Source: Gammaproteobacteria bacterium
Lineage (GTDB): Bacteria; Pseudomonadota; Gammaproteobacteria; Chromatiales; Chromatiaceae
Assembly (NCBI GenBank): GCA_029287695.1
Contig: JARFQQ010000060.1
Location: forward strand, 1 to 15,887
Length of the DNA: 15,887 nt
Reading direction: 5' to 3'
The position numbers and the translations under genes are program-made. The notes beneath the pieces are model-generated. The model was not told the DNA's origin and made no database searches. It saw only the letters and a list, made by a program, of their open reading frames with translations. This document shows positions 7,434-15,887 of this stretch, in pieces. Position 1 is the stretch's first letter. Each line of letters begins with the position of its first letter.

Positions 7434-7457
7434 ATGTTGTCATGTTATCTTGTTGCC
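7434..7457. repeat. Three consecutive 8-bp direct repeats in the divergent promoter region
   Basis: ATGTTGTC (7434-7441), ATGTTATC (7442-7449) and TTGTTGCC (7450-7457) stand head to tail inside the 62-base gap between the ABC ATPase start and the DUF3299 start. The middle unit contains ATGTTAT, which matches one half of the gammaproteobacterial Zur box as I remember it, but the opposite half-site is not present. The array could bind a metalloregulator controlling both directions. The repeats are seen directly; the regulator is inference. Confidence 0.5.
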
Positions 7458-7488
7458 TGAATTCAATTGTAACGGAGTCATGAGAACC

Positions 7489-8076
7489 ATGCGTCACTCT
7501 TCCCTCTTGACGGGCTTTCTACTTCTCGTTCTGCTGGCAGGGCAGGCCCCGGCGGAAAGCAAGGCAGAGGACTCATCCGAACCGCGGGAAATGGACTGGA
7601 CTGAACTCATGCCCCCGGAGGAACTCGCCAAGCTGGAGTCGATGCCTCCCGTCGACCACGGGGACGTTTCACCTTTCGAGGAAGGACCTGTCGATCCGCT
7701 GGCACAGGAAGCCGCCAACGCTGTTGCACAGGCAATGGATCCCGAGTGGCAGGCAATCCTGAGCTCGACGAACGTCAGACCTGAGCTGGACGGGGCGCGC
7801 ATCAAGATTCCGGGGTTCATCGTTCCGCTCGAATTCAATGACCAGAAGGAGACGACGGAGTTTTTTCTCGTCCCCTACATGGGAGCCTGTATCCATGTCC
7901 CTCCCCCGCCTCCGAACCAGATCATTCATGTCGTGCCGGGGACGCCACTGAAAATGGACCGCATGTGGGAACCCTACTGGATCATTGGCACCCTCGAAAC
8001 CTCCCTGGTCGAGAATGACATCGCGACATCAGCTTACTCGATGGTCGCTGACGAGGTCATTCTCTATGAGGACTAA
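7489..8076 (+). CDS. Exported DUF3299 protein
   Basis: I chose the ATG at 7489, giving 195 residues. The GGAG at 7474-7477 lies 11 bases before it, and a signal peptide (RHSSLLTGFLLLVLLAGQAPAES) follows at once. In-frame ATGs at 7480 and 7408 are alternatives; 7480 is only two bases from the GGAG, and 7408 would put extra residues before the signal peptide and overlap the ATPase gene. After a Glu/Pro-rich linker, residues 104-195 carry the DUF3299 core: IPGFIVPLEF and FFLVPYMGACIHVPPPPPNQ, with Cys134 and His136 as candidate ligands. The biochemical function is not known. In my recollection DUF3299 genes often accompany DUF2796/ABC zinc loci, which agrees with the divergent neighbours. The stop overlaps the start of the Sel1-repeat gene by 11 bases, implying coupling. 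Confidence 0.88.
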   Translation: MRHSSLLTGFLLLVLLAGQAPAESKAEDSSEPREMDWTELMPPEELAKLESMPPVDHGDVSPFEEGPVDPLAQEAANAVAQAMDPEWQAILSSTNVRPELDGARIKIPGFIVPLEFNDQKETTEFFLVPYMGACIHVPPPPPNQIIHVVPGTPLKMDRMWEPYWIIGTLETSLVENDIATSAYSMVADEVILYED

Positions 8077-9112
8077 CCCTCTCATGAGGGCGCTCTTGCT
8101 CCTGCTGCTGCTTGCCGCATCGGGCCAGTCTGCGGCGGACGTTCAGAGGGACTACAACCGCGGCCTCGAAGCCTACCGTGATGGTGATCTGGCCGAGGCC
8201 GCCGATTACTTCGAACAATCCGCCGAGAAAGGCTACGTAGAAGCCCAGGTCGAACTTGCCGGGATGTATCTGAAGGGCGAAGGCGTTGAACAGGATGCTG
8301 CCGATGCGGCCAGCTGGTATCTCAAGGCGGCCCGCCAGGGACATGCCGCATCACAATACAAGCTTGCACAGCTCTTCCGCGAGGGCAACGGAGTTACCCG
8401 GGATGCAACAAGGGCGTATCGCTGGCTGCGCCGGGCTGCCCTGCAGGGACTGGCTGATGCCCAGTACGATCTCGGGCTTGCCTATCTTCACGGTGATGGC
8501 ATCCGCCAGGACAGTGCGCGTGCCACGCGCTGGTTTCTCCATGCCGCGGAACAGGGGCTTGCCCGCGCGCAGTACCAGCTGGCAGCCGCCTATTTCCAGG
8601 GTAATGGCGTCGAAAAGGATGCCGGGCTTGCAGCACGCTGGCTCAAGCGCGCAGCCAAACAGGGTGACAGCCAGTCACAATTCGACCTGGGCATGCTCCA
8701 TGCCTACGGAACGGGGGTGGAACAGGACTATGACCAGGCGATCTACTGGCTCGGCGAGGCCGCCGGGCAGGGTTCATCGCAGGCACAATTCAACCTCGGG
8801 GTGATCTATGAACGCGGCCTCGGGGTGGAAAAAGACCTGGGCCAGGCCGCAGAGTGGTTCCGCAAGGCCGCCGCAGAGGGAGACCCGGCTGCGCAATTCT
8901 CGCTCGGGAAGCTGCATGTGCTTGGCAAGGGCTTGCCAACCGACTACGTCATGGCCTATGCCTGGTTGAACCTCGCTGCAGCCCAGGAGTTTCCCGAGGC
9001 CTCAAGGAGTCTGCGTATCCTCGAAGAGGAGATGAGCCCCGAGCAGGTCGGCGAAGCACAAAAGATCTCCCGCGAGCTCTGGAACAGCATTCGGGAAAGC
9101 AGCGTTGACTGA
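8066..9112 (+). CDS. Exported Sel1-repeat (TPR-like) protein
   Basis: This is a 348-residue protein from the ATG at 8066, which has a GAGG ribosome site 9 bases upstream. The ATG at 8084 is an alternative that would shorten the signal peptide by six residues. The signal peptide is Leu-rich (MRALLLLLLLAASGQSAA). One degenerate and seven complete 36-residue Sel1-like repeats follow, each with the pattern A-x-Q-x-x-L-G-x-x-Y-x-x-G-x-G-V-x-x-D ... W-x-x-x-A-A-x-Q-G. The C-terminus is a short charged helix. Sel1 solenoids are protein-protein interaction scaffolds, here likely periplasmic. Its 11-base overlap with the DUF3299 gene suggests it works with the metal locus, perhaps as an assembly platform. 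No partner is visible in the sequence. Confidence 0.93.
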   Translation: MRTNPLMRALLLLLLLAASGQSAADVQRDYNRGLEAYRDGDLAEAADYFEQSAEKGYVEAQVELAGMYLKGEGVEQDAADAASWYLKAARQGHAASQYKLAQLFREGNGVTRDATRAYRWLRRAALQGLADAQYDLGLAYLHGDGIRQDSARATRWFLHAAEQGLARAQYQLAAAYFQGNGVEKDAGLAARWLKRAAKQGDSQSQFDLGMLHAYGTGVEQDYDQAIYWLGEAAGQGSSQAQFNLGVIYERGLGVEKDLGQAAEWFRKAAAEGDPAAQFSLGKLHVLGKGLPTDYVMAYAWLNLAAAQEFPEASRSLRILEEEMSPEQVGEAQKISRELWNSIRESSVD

Positions 9113-9199
9113 ACCGGCTGCGACCTTTTCCGGAAGCACCGCTTGCTTCAACAAGCCCGGCAGGCGAATCTCCCGCGATGACGGCGCTGTCGATACCCT

Positions 9200-10636
9200 C
9201 TAGAGCTTCTCCCTGAGCAGCTGGTTGACCTGCTGCGGATTGGCCTTCCCTTTCGACATCTTCATGACCTGGCCAACGAAGAAACCGATCATCTTGCCTT
9301 TCTTGTCGTCAGGCGCGTTGCGGTAGTTCTCGACCTGTTGCGGGTTGCTGGCCAATACCTCGTCGACGATTGCCTCGATGGCGCCTGTGTCAGTGATCTG
9401 CTTGAGACCTTTCGCCTCGATGATAGCATCGGCACTGCCCTCACCATTCCACATCGCCTCGAAGACATCCTTGGCAAGTTTGCCGGAAATCGTCTTGTCG
9501 GCAATGCGCCTGACCATGCCGCCAAGCAATTCTGCAGTCACCGGGGAAGTGACAATGTCCCTGCCCTCGCGGTTCATCGCGGCCGAAAGCTCGCCCATGA
9601 TCCAGTTAGCCGTCAGCTTCGCATCACCCGCGATGGCATTGGCCGTTTCGAAATAATCGGCCATTTCACGGCTTGCGGTGAGACTCTCTGCATCCTGCTG
9701 CGAAAGTTCGAAGTCAGACTCGAATCGGTCGCGACGCATGTCCGGCATCTCCGGAAGCGCGGACTTCACGTCATCGATCATCGCATCGCTGATCTCGACC
9801 GGCAGCAGGTCCGGGTCGGGAAAGTAGCGGTAGTCGTTGGCCTCCTCCTTGGAGCGCATCGAGCGTGTCTCGTCCTTGTCGGCATCGTACAGGCGCGTCT
9901 CCTGGACCACCTTGCCGCCGCTCTCGATGAGGTCGATCTGTCGCTCCACCTCGAAGTTGATGGCGCGCTCGAGAAAACGGAATGAGTTGATATTCTTGAG
10001 TTCGGCGCGCGTGCCGAATTCGGTGTGCTCTTTGAGCTTGACCGAGACGTTCGCATCACAGCGAAAAGAACCCTCCTGCATGTTGCCGTCGCAGATACCG
10101 AGGTAACGCACGATCTGGTGGATCTTGCGCGCGTAAGCGACTGCTTCCTTCGCGGAACGCATGTCTGGCTCGGAGACGATCTCGAGCAGGGGCGTGCCGG
10201 CGCGGTTCAGGTCGATGCCGGTCATGCCCCGGAAATCCTCGTGCAACGACTTTCCCGCATCCTCCTCGAGGTGCGCGCGTGTCACGCCGATGGTCTTGCT
10301 CTCGCCATCCACGCTGATTTCAACCTGCCCGGGCCCGACGATCGGCAGTTCAAACTGGCTGATCTGGTAACCTTTCGGCAGGTCCGGGTAGAAGTAGTTC
10401 TTGCGGGCGAAAACATTGCGGCGGCCAAGTTCGGCATCGATCGCGGTGCCAAACATGATGGCCATGCGTACGACCTCCCTGTTGAGGACCGGCAGCACGC
10501 CCGGCATGCCGAGACTGACGAGGCAGGCCTGGGTGTTGGGCTCCGCGCCGTAGGCCGTCGAGGCGCCGGAAAAGATCTTGCTCCTGGTCGCAAGCTGGGC
10601 ATGGATCTCGAGTCCGATGACTGTTTCCCACTGCAT
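9200..10636 (-). CDS. gatB: Asp-tRNA(Asn)/Glu-tRNA(Gln) amidotransferase subunit B
   Basis: This is a 478-residue subunit that binds the mischarged tRNA and activates its side chain with ATP. The ammonia comes from GatA. The N-terminal motif is [10 protein letters not shown], with Glu10 and His12 at the expected metal/phosphorylation site. Downstream are [43 protein letters not shown] and RCDANVS, all GatB signatures. The C-terminal YqeY-like domain ends [16 protein letters not shown]. Length is normal. It is the last gene of the gatCAB operon, with only two bases between the gatA stop and this start. The 87-base gap to the convergent Sel1 gene has no convincing terminator. Confidence 0.98.
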   Translation of the reverse strand: MQWETVIGLEIHAQLATRSKIFSGASTAYGAEPNTQACLVSLGMPGVLPVLNREVVRMAIMFGTAIDAELGRRNVFARKNYFYPDLPKGYQISQFELPIVGPGQVEISVDGESKTIGVTRAHLEEDAGKSLHEDFRGMTGIDLNRAGTPLLEIVSEPDMRSAKEAVAYARKIHQIVRYLGICDGNMQEGSFRCDANVSVKLKEHTEFGTRAELKNINSFRFLERAINFEVERQIDLIESGGKVVQETRLYDADKDETRSMRSKEEANDYRYFPDPDLLPVEISDAMIDDVKSALPEMPDMRRDRFESDFELSQQDAESLTASREMADYFETANAIAGDAKLTANWIMGELSAAMNREGRDIVTSPVTAELLGGMVRRIADKTISGKLAKDVFEAMWNGEGSADAIIEAKGLKQITDTGAIEAIVDEVLASNPQQVENYRNAPDDKKGKMIGFFVGQVMKMSKGKANPQQVNQLLREKL

Positions 10637-10638
10637 GA

Positions 10639-12093
10639 TCAGACTCCCTCCGGCATCAGTCTGTGCCAGTCGCTGTTCTGCTGGAAACGGTGTGCGATGT
10701 TGAGCAGGCGAGCCTCATCGAAGTAGTTACCCGTGATCTGCAAGCCGACAGGCATCCCTTCAACCGGCGCGACGGGAATCGATATCCCGGGGAGCCCTGC
10801 CATATTTGTCATGACCGTATAGACATCCGAGAGGTACATGGAGACAGGGTCGTCAGCCATCTCCCCGAGCGCGACGGCCGTGGTCGGTGATGCCGGCCCC
10901 ATGATGACGTCGACCTGCTCGAAGGCCTTGCGGAAATCGTCGGAGATGAGCTGCCGGATCTTCTGCGCCTTCAGGTAGAAGGCATCGTAGTAGCCCGCGG
11001 ACAGGACATAGGTGCCGATCATGATGCGGCGCTTGACCTCGGCACCGAAACCCTCGGAGCGCGAGCGCTTGTAGAGGTCCTCGAGATCGACCGGATCATC
11101 GCAACGGTGGCCGAAGCGGACTCCGTCATAGCGGGAAAGGTTCGAGGAACATTCTGCCGGTGCAACGACATAGTAGGATGCGACAGCCAGCCCGGTGTTT
11201 GGCAGGCTGATCTCACGGATCTCGGCGCCGAGCGACTTGTAGAGCTCGACAGCCTCCTCGACCGATTTGCGCACACCCTCATCGAGTCCGGCATCGAAAT
11301 ACTCCCCGGGCAAACCGATTTTCAGTCCCTCGATGGAGTCTTCAAGCGTAGCGGAATAATCCGGTACAGGCGTATCACTGCTGGTTGAATCACGCTCGTC
11401 GAAGCCTGCCATGGCCTGTAGCAGGAAGGCGACATCCTCTGCAGTTTGCGCCATCGGGCCACCCTGGTCGAGGCTCGAGGCATAGGCAATCATCCCGTAG
11501 CGCGAAACTCGCCCGTAGGTCGGCTTGAGCCCCGTGATACCGCAGTGTGATGCGGGCTGGCGAATCGAGCCGCCCGTATCGGTACCGGTCGCCGCAGCAC
11601 AGAGACGCGCAGCAACGGCCACTGCCGACCCGCCGGAGGATCCCCCGGGAACCCTGCCTGTGTTCCAGGGATTTTTCACCGGGCCGTAGAAGCTCGACTC
11701 GCTGGTCGAGCCCATGGCGAACTCATCCATGTTGGTTTTGCCGAGCATCACGGCGCCGGCATCCCTGAGCCTGCTGACCACATTCGCATCGTAGGGGGCG
11801 GTGAAATTATCGAGCATGCGCGAGCCACAGCTTGTTTTCACACCGTTCGTGCAGTAGATATCCTTGTGCGCGATCGGGATCCCGGTCACTGGCCCTGCAT
11901 CACCGGCAGCAATGCGTGCGTCGGCTGCCCTCGCCTGCTCAATCGCCTGCTCCGCGGTGACAGTGATGAAGCTGTTCAGCTCCCCGTCGAGTCGCTCGAT
12001 ACGCTCGAGGTAGTGTTCCACGAGCTCGACACTCGAGAACTCGCCTGAGCGCAGGCCCGCTGCGAGCTCCGTGACACTCTTCTCATGCATCAT
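10639..12093 (-). CDS. gatA: Asp-tRNA(Asn)/Glu-tRNA(Gln) amidotransferase subunit A
   Basis: This is a 484-residue amidase-signature subunit that releases ammonia from glutamine for transfer to Asp-tRNA(Asn) or Glu-tRNA(Gln). The catalytic triad is visible. Lys77 is in IAHKD, the cis-Ser is Ser152 in GGSSGGSA, and the nucleophile is Ser176 in [12 protein letters not shown], spaced as in known GatA proteins. The ATG overlaps the gatC stop by four bases (ATGA), and AGGGTGA lies just upstream. Length and ends are normal. The C-terminal [12 protein letters not shown]...GLQITG segment is typical. Confidence 0.98.
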   Translation of the reverse strand: MMHEKSVTELAAGLRSGEFSSVELVEHYLERIERLDGELNSFITVTAEQAIEQARAADARIAAGDAGPVTGIPIAHKDIYCTNGVKTSCGSRMLDNFTAPYDANVVSRLRDAGAVMLGKTNMDEFAMGSTSESSFYGPVKNPWNTGRVPGGSSGGSAVAVAARLCAAATGTDTGGSIRQPASHCGITGLKPTYGRVSRYGMIAYASSLDQGGPMAQTAEDVAFLLQAMAGFDERDSTSSDTPVPDYSATLEDSIEGLKIGLPGEYFDAGLDEGVRKSVEEAVELYKSLGAEIREISLPNTGLAVASYYVVAPAECSSNLSRYDGVRFGHRCDDPVDLEDLYKRSRSEGFGAEVKRRIMIGTYVLSAGYYDAFYLKAQKIRQLISDDFRKAFEQVDVIMGPASPTTAVALGEMADDPVSMYLSDVYTVMTNMAGLPGISIPVAPVEGMPVGLQITGNYFDEARLLNIAHRFQQNSDWHRLMPEGV

Positions 12094-12377
12094 TCAATCA
12101 CCCTGGGCACCAGGTAGAGGCCTTTCTCCGTCGCCGGGGCAACGGACTGGTAGAGTTCCCGCTGATTCTCCTCGGTCACACGGTCCTCACGCAGGCGCTG
12201 GGTCATCTGCAGCGGATGAGCCATCGGTTCGACGGTGCTGGTGTCCACCTGCTCCATCTGTGCGACCAGGTCAAGAATTCGCGACAGGTCGCCGCCAAGC
12301 GCCCGTGCCTCCCCGGCCGGGACGGCCAGACGCGCCAGATGGGCGATTTTTTCCACATCGGATTGATCAAAACTCAT
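12090..12377 (-). CDS. gatC: Asp-tRNA(Asn)/Glu-tRNA(Gln) amidotransferase subunit C
   Basis: This is a 95-residue GatC, the small stabilising subunit that wraps between GatA and GatB. The N-terminal helix [12 protein letters not shown], the middle segment [10 protein letters not shown]...LREDRVTEE and the C-terminal [15 protein letters not shown] are the family hallmarks. It is the first gene of gatC-gatA-gatB and overlaps gatA by four bases. The start faces mreB across a 267-base divergent gap that must hold promoters for both operons. Presence of the full complex implies indirect synthesis of Asn-tRNA or Gln-tRNA in this organism, though which one cannot be told from this window. Confidence 0.97.
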   Translation of the reverse strand: MSFDQSDVEKIAHLARLAVPAGEARALGGDLSRILDLVAQMEQVDTSTVEPMAHPLQMTQRLREDRVTEENQRELYQSVAPATEKGLYLVPRVIE

Positions 12378-12536
12378 TGGGAACCCGCTCGAAAGTCAGC
12401 TGTTTCTCTCGGAATGGAACTTTAGTCCCGGAAAGGCGCCAAAGGTACCACAAGCAGGCGAGCTGTGACACCCGGCGCATGCCCTGCGACCGCAAAAAAC
12501 AGGGAAAAACCCTTGGTCCCCGTCACCATGTTTTCC

Positions 12537-12566
12537 TTGCCGCAACCCCCTCCTGATTGCTAGATT
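12537..12566 (+). promoter_or_regulatory. Candidate sigma-70 promoter for mreB
   Basis: TTGCCG (12537-12542) and TAGATT (12561-12566) match four of six bases each of the -35 and -10 consensus, with an 18-base spacer. They lie about 80 bases before the mreB start. A small inverted repeat, CGGGA (12584-12588) with TCCCG (12596-12600), lies in the would-be leader. The match is moderate, and other weak promoters in this 267-base gap are possible. Confidence 0.3.
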
Positions 12567-12629
12567 AGCGGGCTTATGCGGAACGGGAGTCCATGTCCCG
12601 CAATCCAGTCTGAAGTAACAACTATTTAA

Positions 12630-13691
<1,062 letters not shown>

Positions 13692-13714
13692 TGGCCTGAA
13701 GCGAGAGCGGCACA

Positions 13715-14632
13715 ATCAAACTCTTCGTCTCACAAGGACCATCCTCTAATACACGCCTGATCGTTGCCATGCTGATCGCAGTCGTGCTGATGGTCATGGA
13801 TCACAAGTACCAGCGGCTCGAGGTGCTGCGCAACTCGCTCGCCGTTGCCAGCGAGCCGCTATTCATGATTGCAAACGTCCCTGCCAGTATCTTTGGCTGG
13901 CTCAATGAGCAAATCACCGGTCACCAGACGCTGATCAGCACAAACAGTCGGCTCACTGCCGAAAACCTCAAACTCCAGGGACGAATGCTGCGCTTCCAGG
14001 CGCTCGAGGAAGAGAACAGCCGCCTGCGCACCCAGCTCAGCGCCTCCCTGAGCGTGGGCGACCGAGTCACCCTCGCGGAACTCGTCGGTGTCAATCTCTC
14101 TCCCTACAAGCAGGAGGTCATTATCGGAAGGGGCAGCACAGCCGGTGTTTACGCCGGCCAGGCAATCATCAACGACAAGGGGGTGATGGGCCAGGTGACA
14201 CGCGTAACCCCCTTCCGCTCGACCGTACTGCTGATCACCGACACGCTGCACTCGATCCCCGTTCGTGTACTTCGCACAGGTCTGCGCACCATTGCGCTTG
14301 GAACCGGTCGCATCGACCGGCTCGAGCTGCCCTATCTGCCCGACAGTGCCAATGTCCGTGTTGGTGACATGCTCGTCACTTCGGGCCTCGGAGGGCGTTT
14401 CCCGCCCGATTACCCTGTGGCACGCATCACCTCCGTCGAAAAGGGGAAAGACATGCGCGCCAGCATCGTTGTGGCAACGCCACTGGCCAACCTCGCACAG
14501 GACCACGATGTCATGCTCGTCTGGAGCATTGATGGTTCGCTGGACCTTCCCGCAGAGGAAACCGCCAGTGACGAGGCAATGCCCCCGGAAAATAACAGCG
14601 CAAGCCAGGCGGAGAGTCCCGACAATGGTTGA
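13715..14632 (+). CDS. mreC: Rod-shape-determining protein MreC (apparent ATC start)
   Basis: MreC is a bitopic inner-membrane protein whose periplasmic part links MreB to PBP2. The first in-frame ATG is at 13769, but it falls inside the membrane segment and has no ribosome site. Upstream in the same open frame (stop at 13697) the codons read IKLFVSQGPSSNTRLIVAM. These align with the conserved MreC start (E. coli MKPIFSRGPSLQIRLILAV), placing an ATC at 13715 where ATG is expected. GAGAG at 13703-13707 is seven bases before it. From there the protein is 305 residues: membrane segment 15-28, coiled coil about 70-108, then the beta domains including IINDKGVMGQV and VTSGLGGRFPPDYPVA. Conventional gene calling would give 13769-14632 (287 residues). 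The gene identity is certain; the start is inferred. Confidence 0.9.
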   Translation: MKLFVSQGPSSNTRLIVAMLIAVVLMVMDHKYQRLEVLRNSLAVASEPLFMIANVPASIFGWLNEQITGHQTLISTNSRLTAENLKLQGRMLRFQALEEENSRLRTQLSASLSVGDRVTLAELVGVNLSPYKQEVIIGRGSTAGVYAGQAIINDKGVMGQVTRVTPFRSTVLLITDTLHSIPVRVLRTGLRTIALGTGRIDRLELPYLPDSANVRVGDMLVTSGLGGRFPPDYPVARITSVEKGKDMRASIVVATPLANLAQDHDVMLVWSIDGSLDLPAEETASDEAMPPENNSASQAESPDNG

Positions 14633-15116
14633 CAGCCTGCTGCCGCGTGGCAGTCTCGTCATTTACCTGACGATCCTGCTCGCCATGATCCTGCAGATCT
14701 TTCCGCTGCCGGACTGGGCCATACAGCTGCGCCCCCAGTGGCCGCTGCTTGTCCTTATCTACTGGAGCATGCTGTTCCCAAATCGTGTCGGGATCTTCAC
14801 AGCCATGATCGTCGGCCTGTTCGTCGACGTCATGCTCGATACCCTGCTGGGCCAGCACGTTCTGGCCTATGCAATGGCGATCTATATCGTCATCACAACC
14901 CACAAGCGGCTATCCCTGATGCATGTCTGGCAACAGGCCCTTGCCGTCTTCATGCTGCTTTTGATTGAACGCATCATCATGGCGATCGTGCTCGGGATGA
15001 CGCGTGGCCAGACAACAGATATCTACTTCTGGCTGCCACCCTTCATCGGCATGCTGCTCTGGCCGCTTCTCGGTCTGTTGTTCAGGAATTTCAACCGCAA
15101 ACTGCGACTCGGTTAG
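14625..15116 (+). CDS. mreD: Rod-shape-determining protein MreD
   Basis: This is a 163-residue integral membrane protein. I chose the ATG at 14625 because it follows a GGCGGAGAG ribosome site by about eight bases and gives the usual MreD beginning (MVDSLLPRGSLVIYLTILLAMILQ). Five to six hydrophobic segments are visible. The conserved features PQWPLLVLIYW, GLFVDVMLDTLLGQHVLAYAM and the C-terminal WPLLGLLFRNFNRKLRL match gammaproteobacterial MreD. The start overlaps the mreC stop by eight bases, so the two are probably translationally coupled. It acts in the elongasome with MreB, MreC, RodA and PBP2. Confidence 0.96.
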   Translation: MVDSLLPRGSLVIYLTILLAMILQIFPLPDWAIQLRPQWPLLVLIYWSMLFPNRVGIFTAMIVGLFVDVMLDTLLGQHVLAYAMAIYIVITTHKRLSLMHVWQQALAVFMLLLIERIIMAIVLGMTRGQTTDIYFWLPPFIGMLLWPLLGLLFRNFNRKLRLG

Positions 15117-15131
15117 CAGGAAACAAGAGAG

Positions 15132-15887
15132 ATGCGGGGACCGGACCAGAAAGACATTCAATCAAAACGCCTGTTTATCGCCAGGTCACTGGCGGCCATG
15201 CTCTTCGTCCTTGTGGCGATCGCAGCCATCCTGCTGCGACTTTACTGGCTGCAGATCCAGCATCACGATCATTACAAAACACTGGCCACAGACAACCGCA
15301 TCAAGCTCCTGCCACTGCCGCCGGCACGCGGCGAGATCTTTGATCGCAACGGTGTCGTGCTCGCGCAAAACATGACAAGTGTCGACCTCTTCATCACGCC
15401 CGACCAGGTCGAGGACATCCCGGCCGTCATTGCCGTGCTGCAGCAAATCTTCCCCATGTGGGTCGTTGTTTTTGTGGGTTTGGTGTTGGTGTTGTGGGGC
15501 CTGCGTCGATTCGAGCAGGTTCCCATCCGCACCGGCCTCACGGATGAAGAGATGGCGCAGTTTGCTGTCGAGCGTCACCGTTTTCGCGGGGTCGATCTTG
15601 GCGTGAACCTGCGTCGCTACTATCCCTTTGGTGAACTCACCGCGCATGTCATCGGTTACATCGGCCGTATCAACGAGCGGGAACTCGAACGTATCGACAA
15701 GCCCGCCTATGCCGGCACTTCGCATATTGGCAAGACAGGGCTCGAACGTTTCTACGAAGAGCAGCTGCACGGCGATGTTGGCGTGCAACGTGTCGAAATC
15801 GATGCCGCAGGTCATATCATCCGGATCCTCGAGACCCAGCCACCGTCCACCGGCGAAGACATTCAACTCCACTTCGACATCGAACTG
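15132..15887 (+). CDS. mrdA: Penicillin-binding protein 2, elongasome transpeptidase (partial, cut by window end)
   Basis: The first 252 codons of PBP2 are present; the transpeptidase active site lies beyond the right edge. Residues 14-42 form the N-terminal membrane anchor. NRIKLLPLPPARGEIFDRNGVVLA (55-78) is the conserved start of the pedestal domain. LTDEEMAQFAVERHRFRGVDL (136-156), RRYYPFGELTAHVIGYIGRIN and HIGKTGLERFYEEQLHG are strong PBP2 matches. The start is 15 bases after mreD. One oddity: residues 108-123 (PMWVVVFVGLVLVLWG) are hydrophobic where E. coli PBP2 has a charged, soluble segment of the same length (around DLTDDDIAAFRKERAR). The frame is intact on both sides. Confidence 0.95.
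   Translation, partial: MRGPDQKDIQSKRLFIARSLAAMLFVLVAIAAILLRLYWLQIQHHDHYKTLATDNRIKLLPLPPARGEIFDRNGVVLAQNMTSVDLFITPDQVEDIPAVIAVLQQIFPMWVVVFVGLVLVLWGLRRFEQVPIRTGLTDEEMAQFAVERHRFRGVDLGVNLRRYYPFGELTAHVIGYIGRINERELERIDKPAYAGTSHIGKTGLERFYEEQLHGDVGVQRVEIDAAGHIIRILETQPPSTGEDIQLHFDIEL
15457..15499 (+). other. G/T-only compositional patch inside mrdA
   Basis: These 43 bases contain no A and a single C, in a gene otherwise of mixed composition near 55-60% GC. The patch is bounded by a 5-base inverted pair, CCCCA (15452-15456) and TGGGG (15495-15499). It encodes a hydrophobic run in what should be a periplasmic charged helix. The composition and the inverted pair are seen directly. Possible explanations are a micro-inversion, a local replacement, or an assembly or sequencing error. 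Confidence 0.7.

Noticed and set aside
7408..7488. Longer N-terminus for the DUF3299 protein
   Set aside because: It would overlap the divergent ATPase start and place 27 residues before a normal signal peptide.
9141..9156. GCTTG/CAAGC hairpin between the Sel1 gene and gatB
   Set aside because: The stem is only five bases with no T-tract on either strand, too weak to call a terminator.
13859..14662. A 267-residue minus-strand open frame over mreC
   Set aside because: It is a shadow of mreC; mreC matches the family throughout.

Overview
The window looks like chromosome from a sulfur-oxidising or related gammaproteobacterium (a Chromatiales-like lineage is my best guess). The reasons are the divergent gatCAB / mreBCD-mrdA arrangement, E. 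coli-like MreC and PBP2 sequences, moderately high GC, and two exported proteins with glycine/tyrosine/tryptophan-rich segments that resemble sulfur globule proteins. This placement is inference from gene content; no rRNA or marker search was possible. I see no tRNA, rRNA, CRISPR array, transposase or phage gene.

Layout. Positions 1-164 hold the unresolved 3' tail of an upstream gene. Positions 316-1521 carry two exported proteins sharing an N-terminal FSFGDSSFSF motif: a sulfur-globule-like/cytochrome c' fusion and a small sulfur-globule-like protein. A perfect 11-bp hairpin lies between them and a strong intrinsic terminator follows. Positions 1617-3738 (minus strand) encode an ATP-grasp ligase-like enzyme followed by an isoaspartyl peptidase/asparaginase, a plausible two-gene operon. 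Positions 3999-4733 encode a ubiquitin-like plus Mut7-C ribonuclease-type protein with a zinc ribbon.

Positions 4779-9112 look like a metal (probably zinc) handling locus. On the minus strand are an ABC ATPase, an FtsX-type permease and a histidine-rich periplasmic DUF2796 protein. Diverging on the plus strand are a DUF3299 protein and an exported Sel1-repeat protein. The 62-bp divergent gap carries three consecutive 8-bp direct repeats that could be an operator.

Positions 9200-12377 (minus) are the gatC-gatA-gatB operon for the tRNA-dependent amidotransferase. Positions 12645 to the right edge (plus) are mreB-mreC-mreD-mrdA, the rod-shape elongasome cluster, with mrdA cut by the window end.

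Four things deserve attention. The sulfur-globule-like/cytochrome c' fusion sits beside its motif-sharing partner. The ATP-grasp gene is paired with an isoaspartyl peptidase. MreC homology starts at an ATC codon exactly where the ATG is expected. A 43-base patch of almost pure G/T inside mrdA replaces a normally charged periplasmic segment with a hydrophobic one while keeping length and frame, which suggests a micro-inversion, a local replacement or a sequence error.
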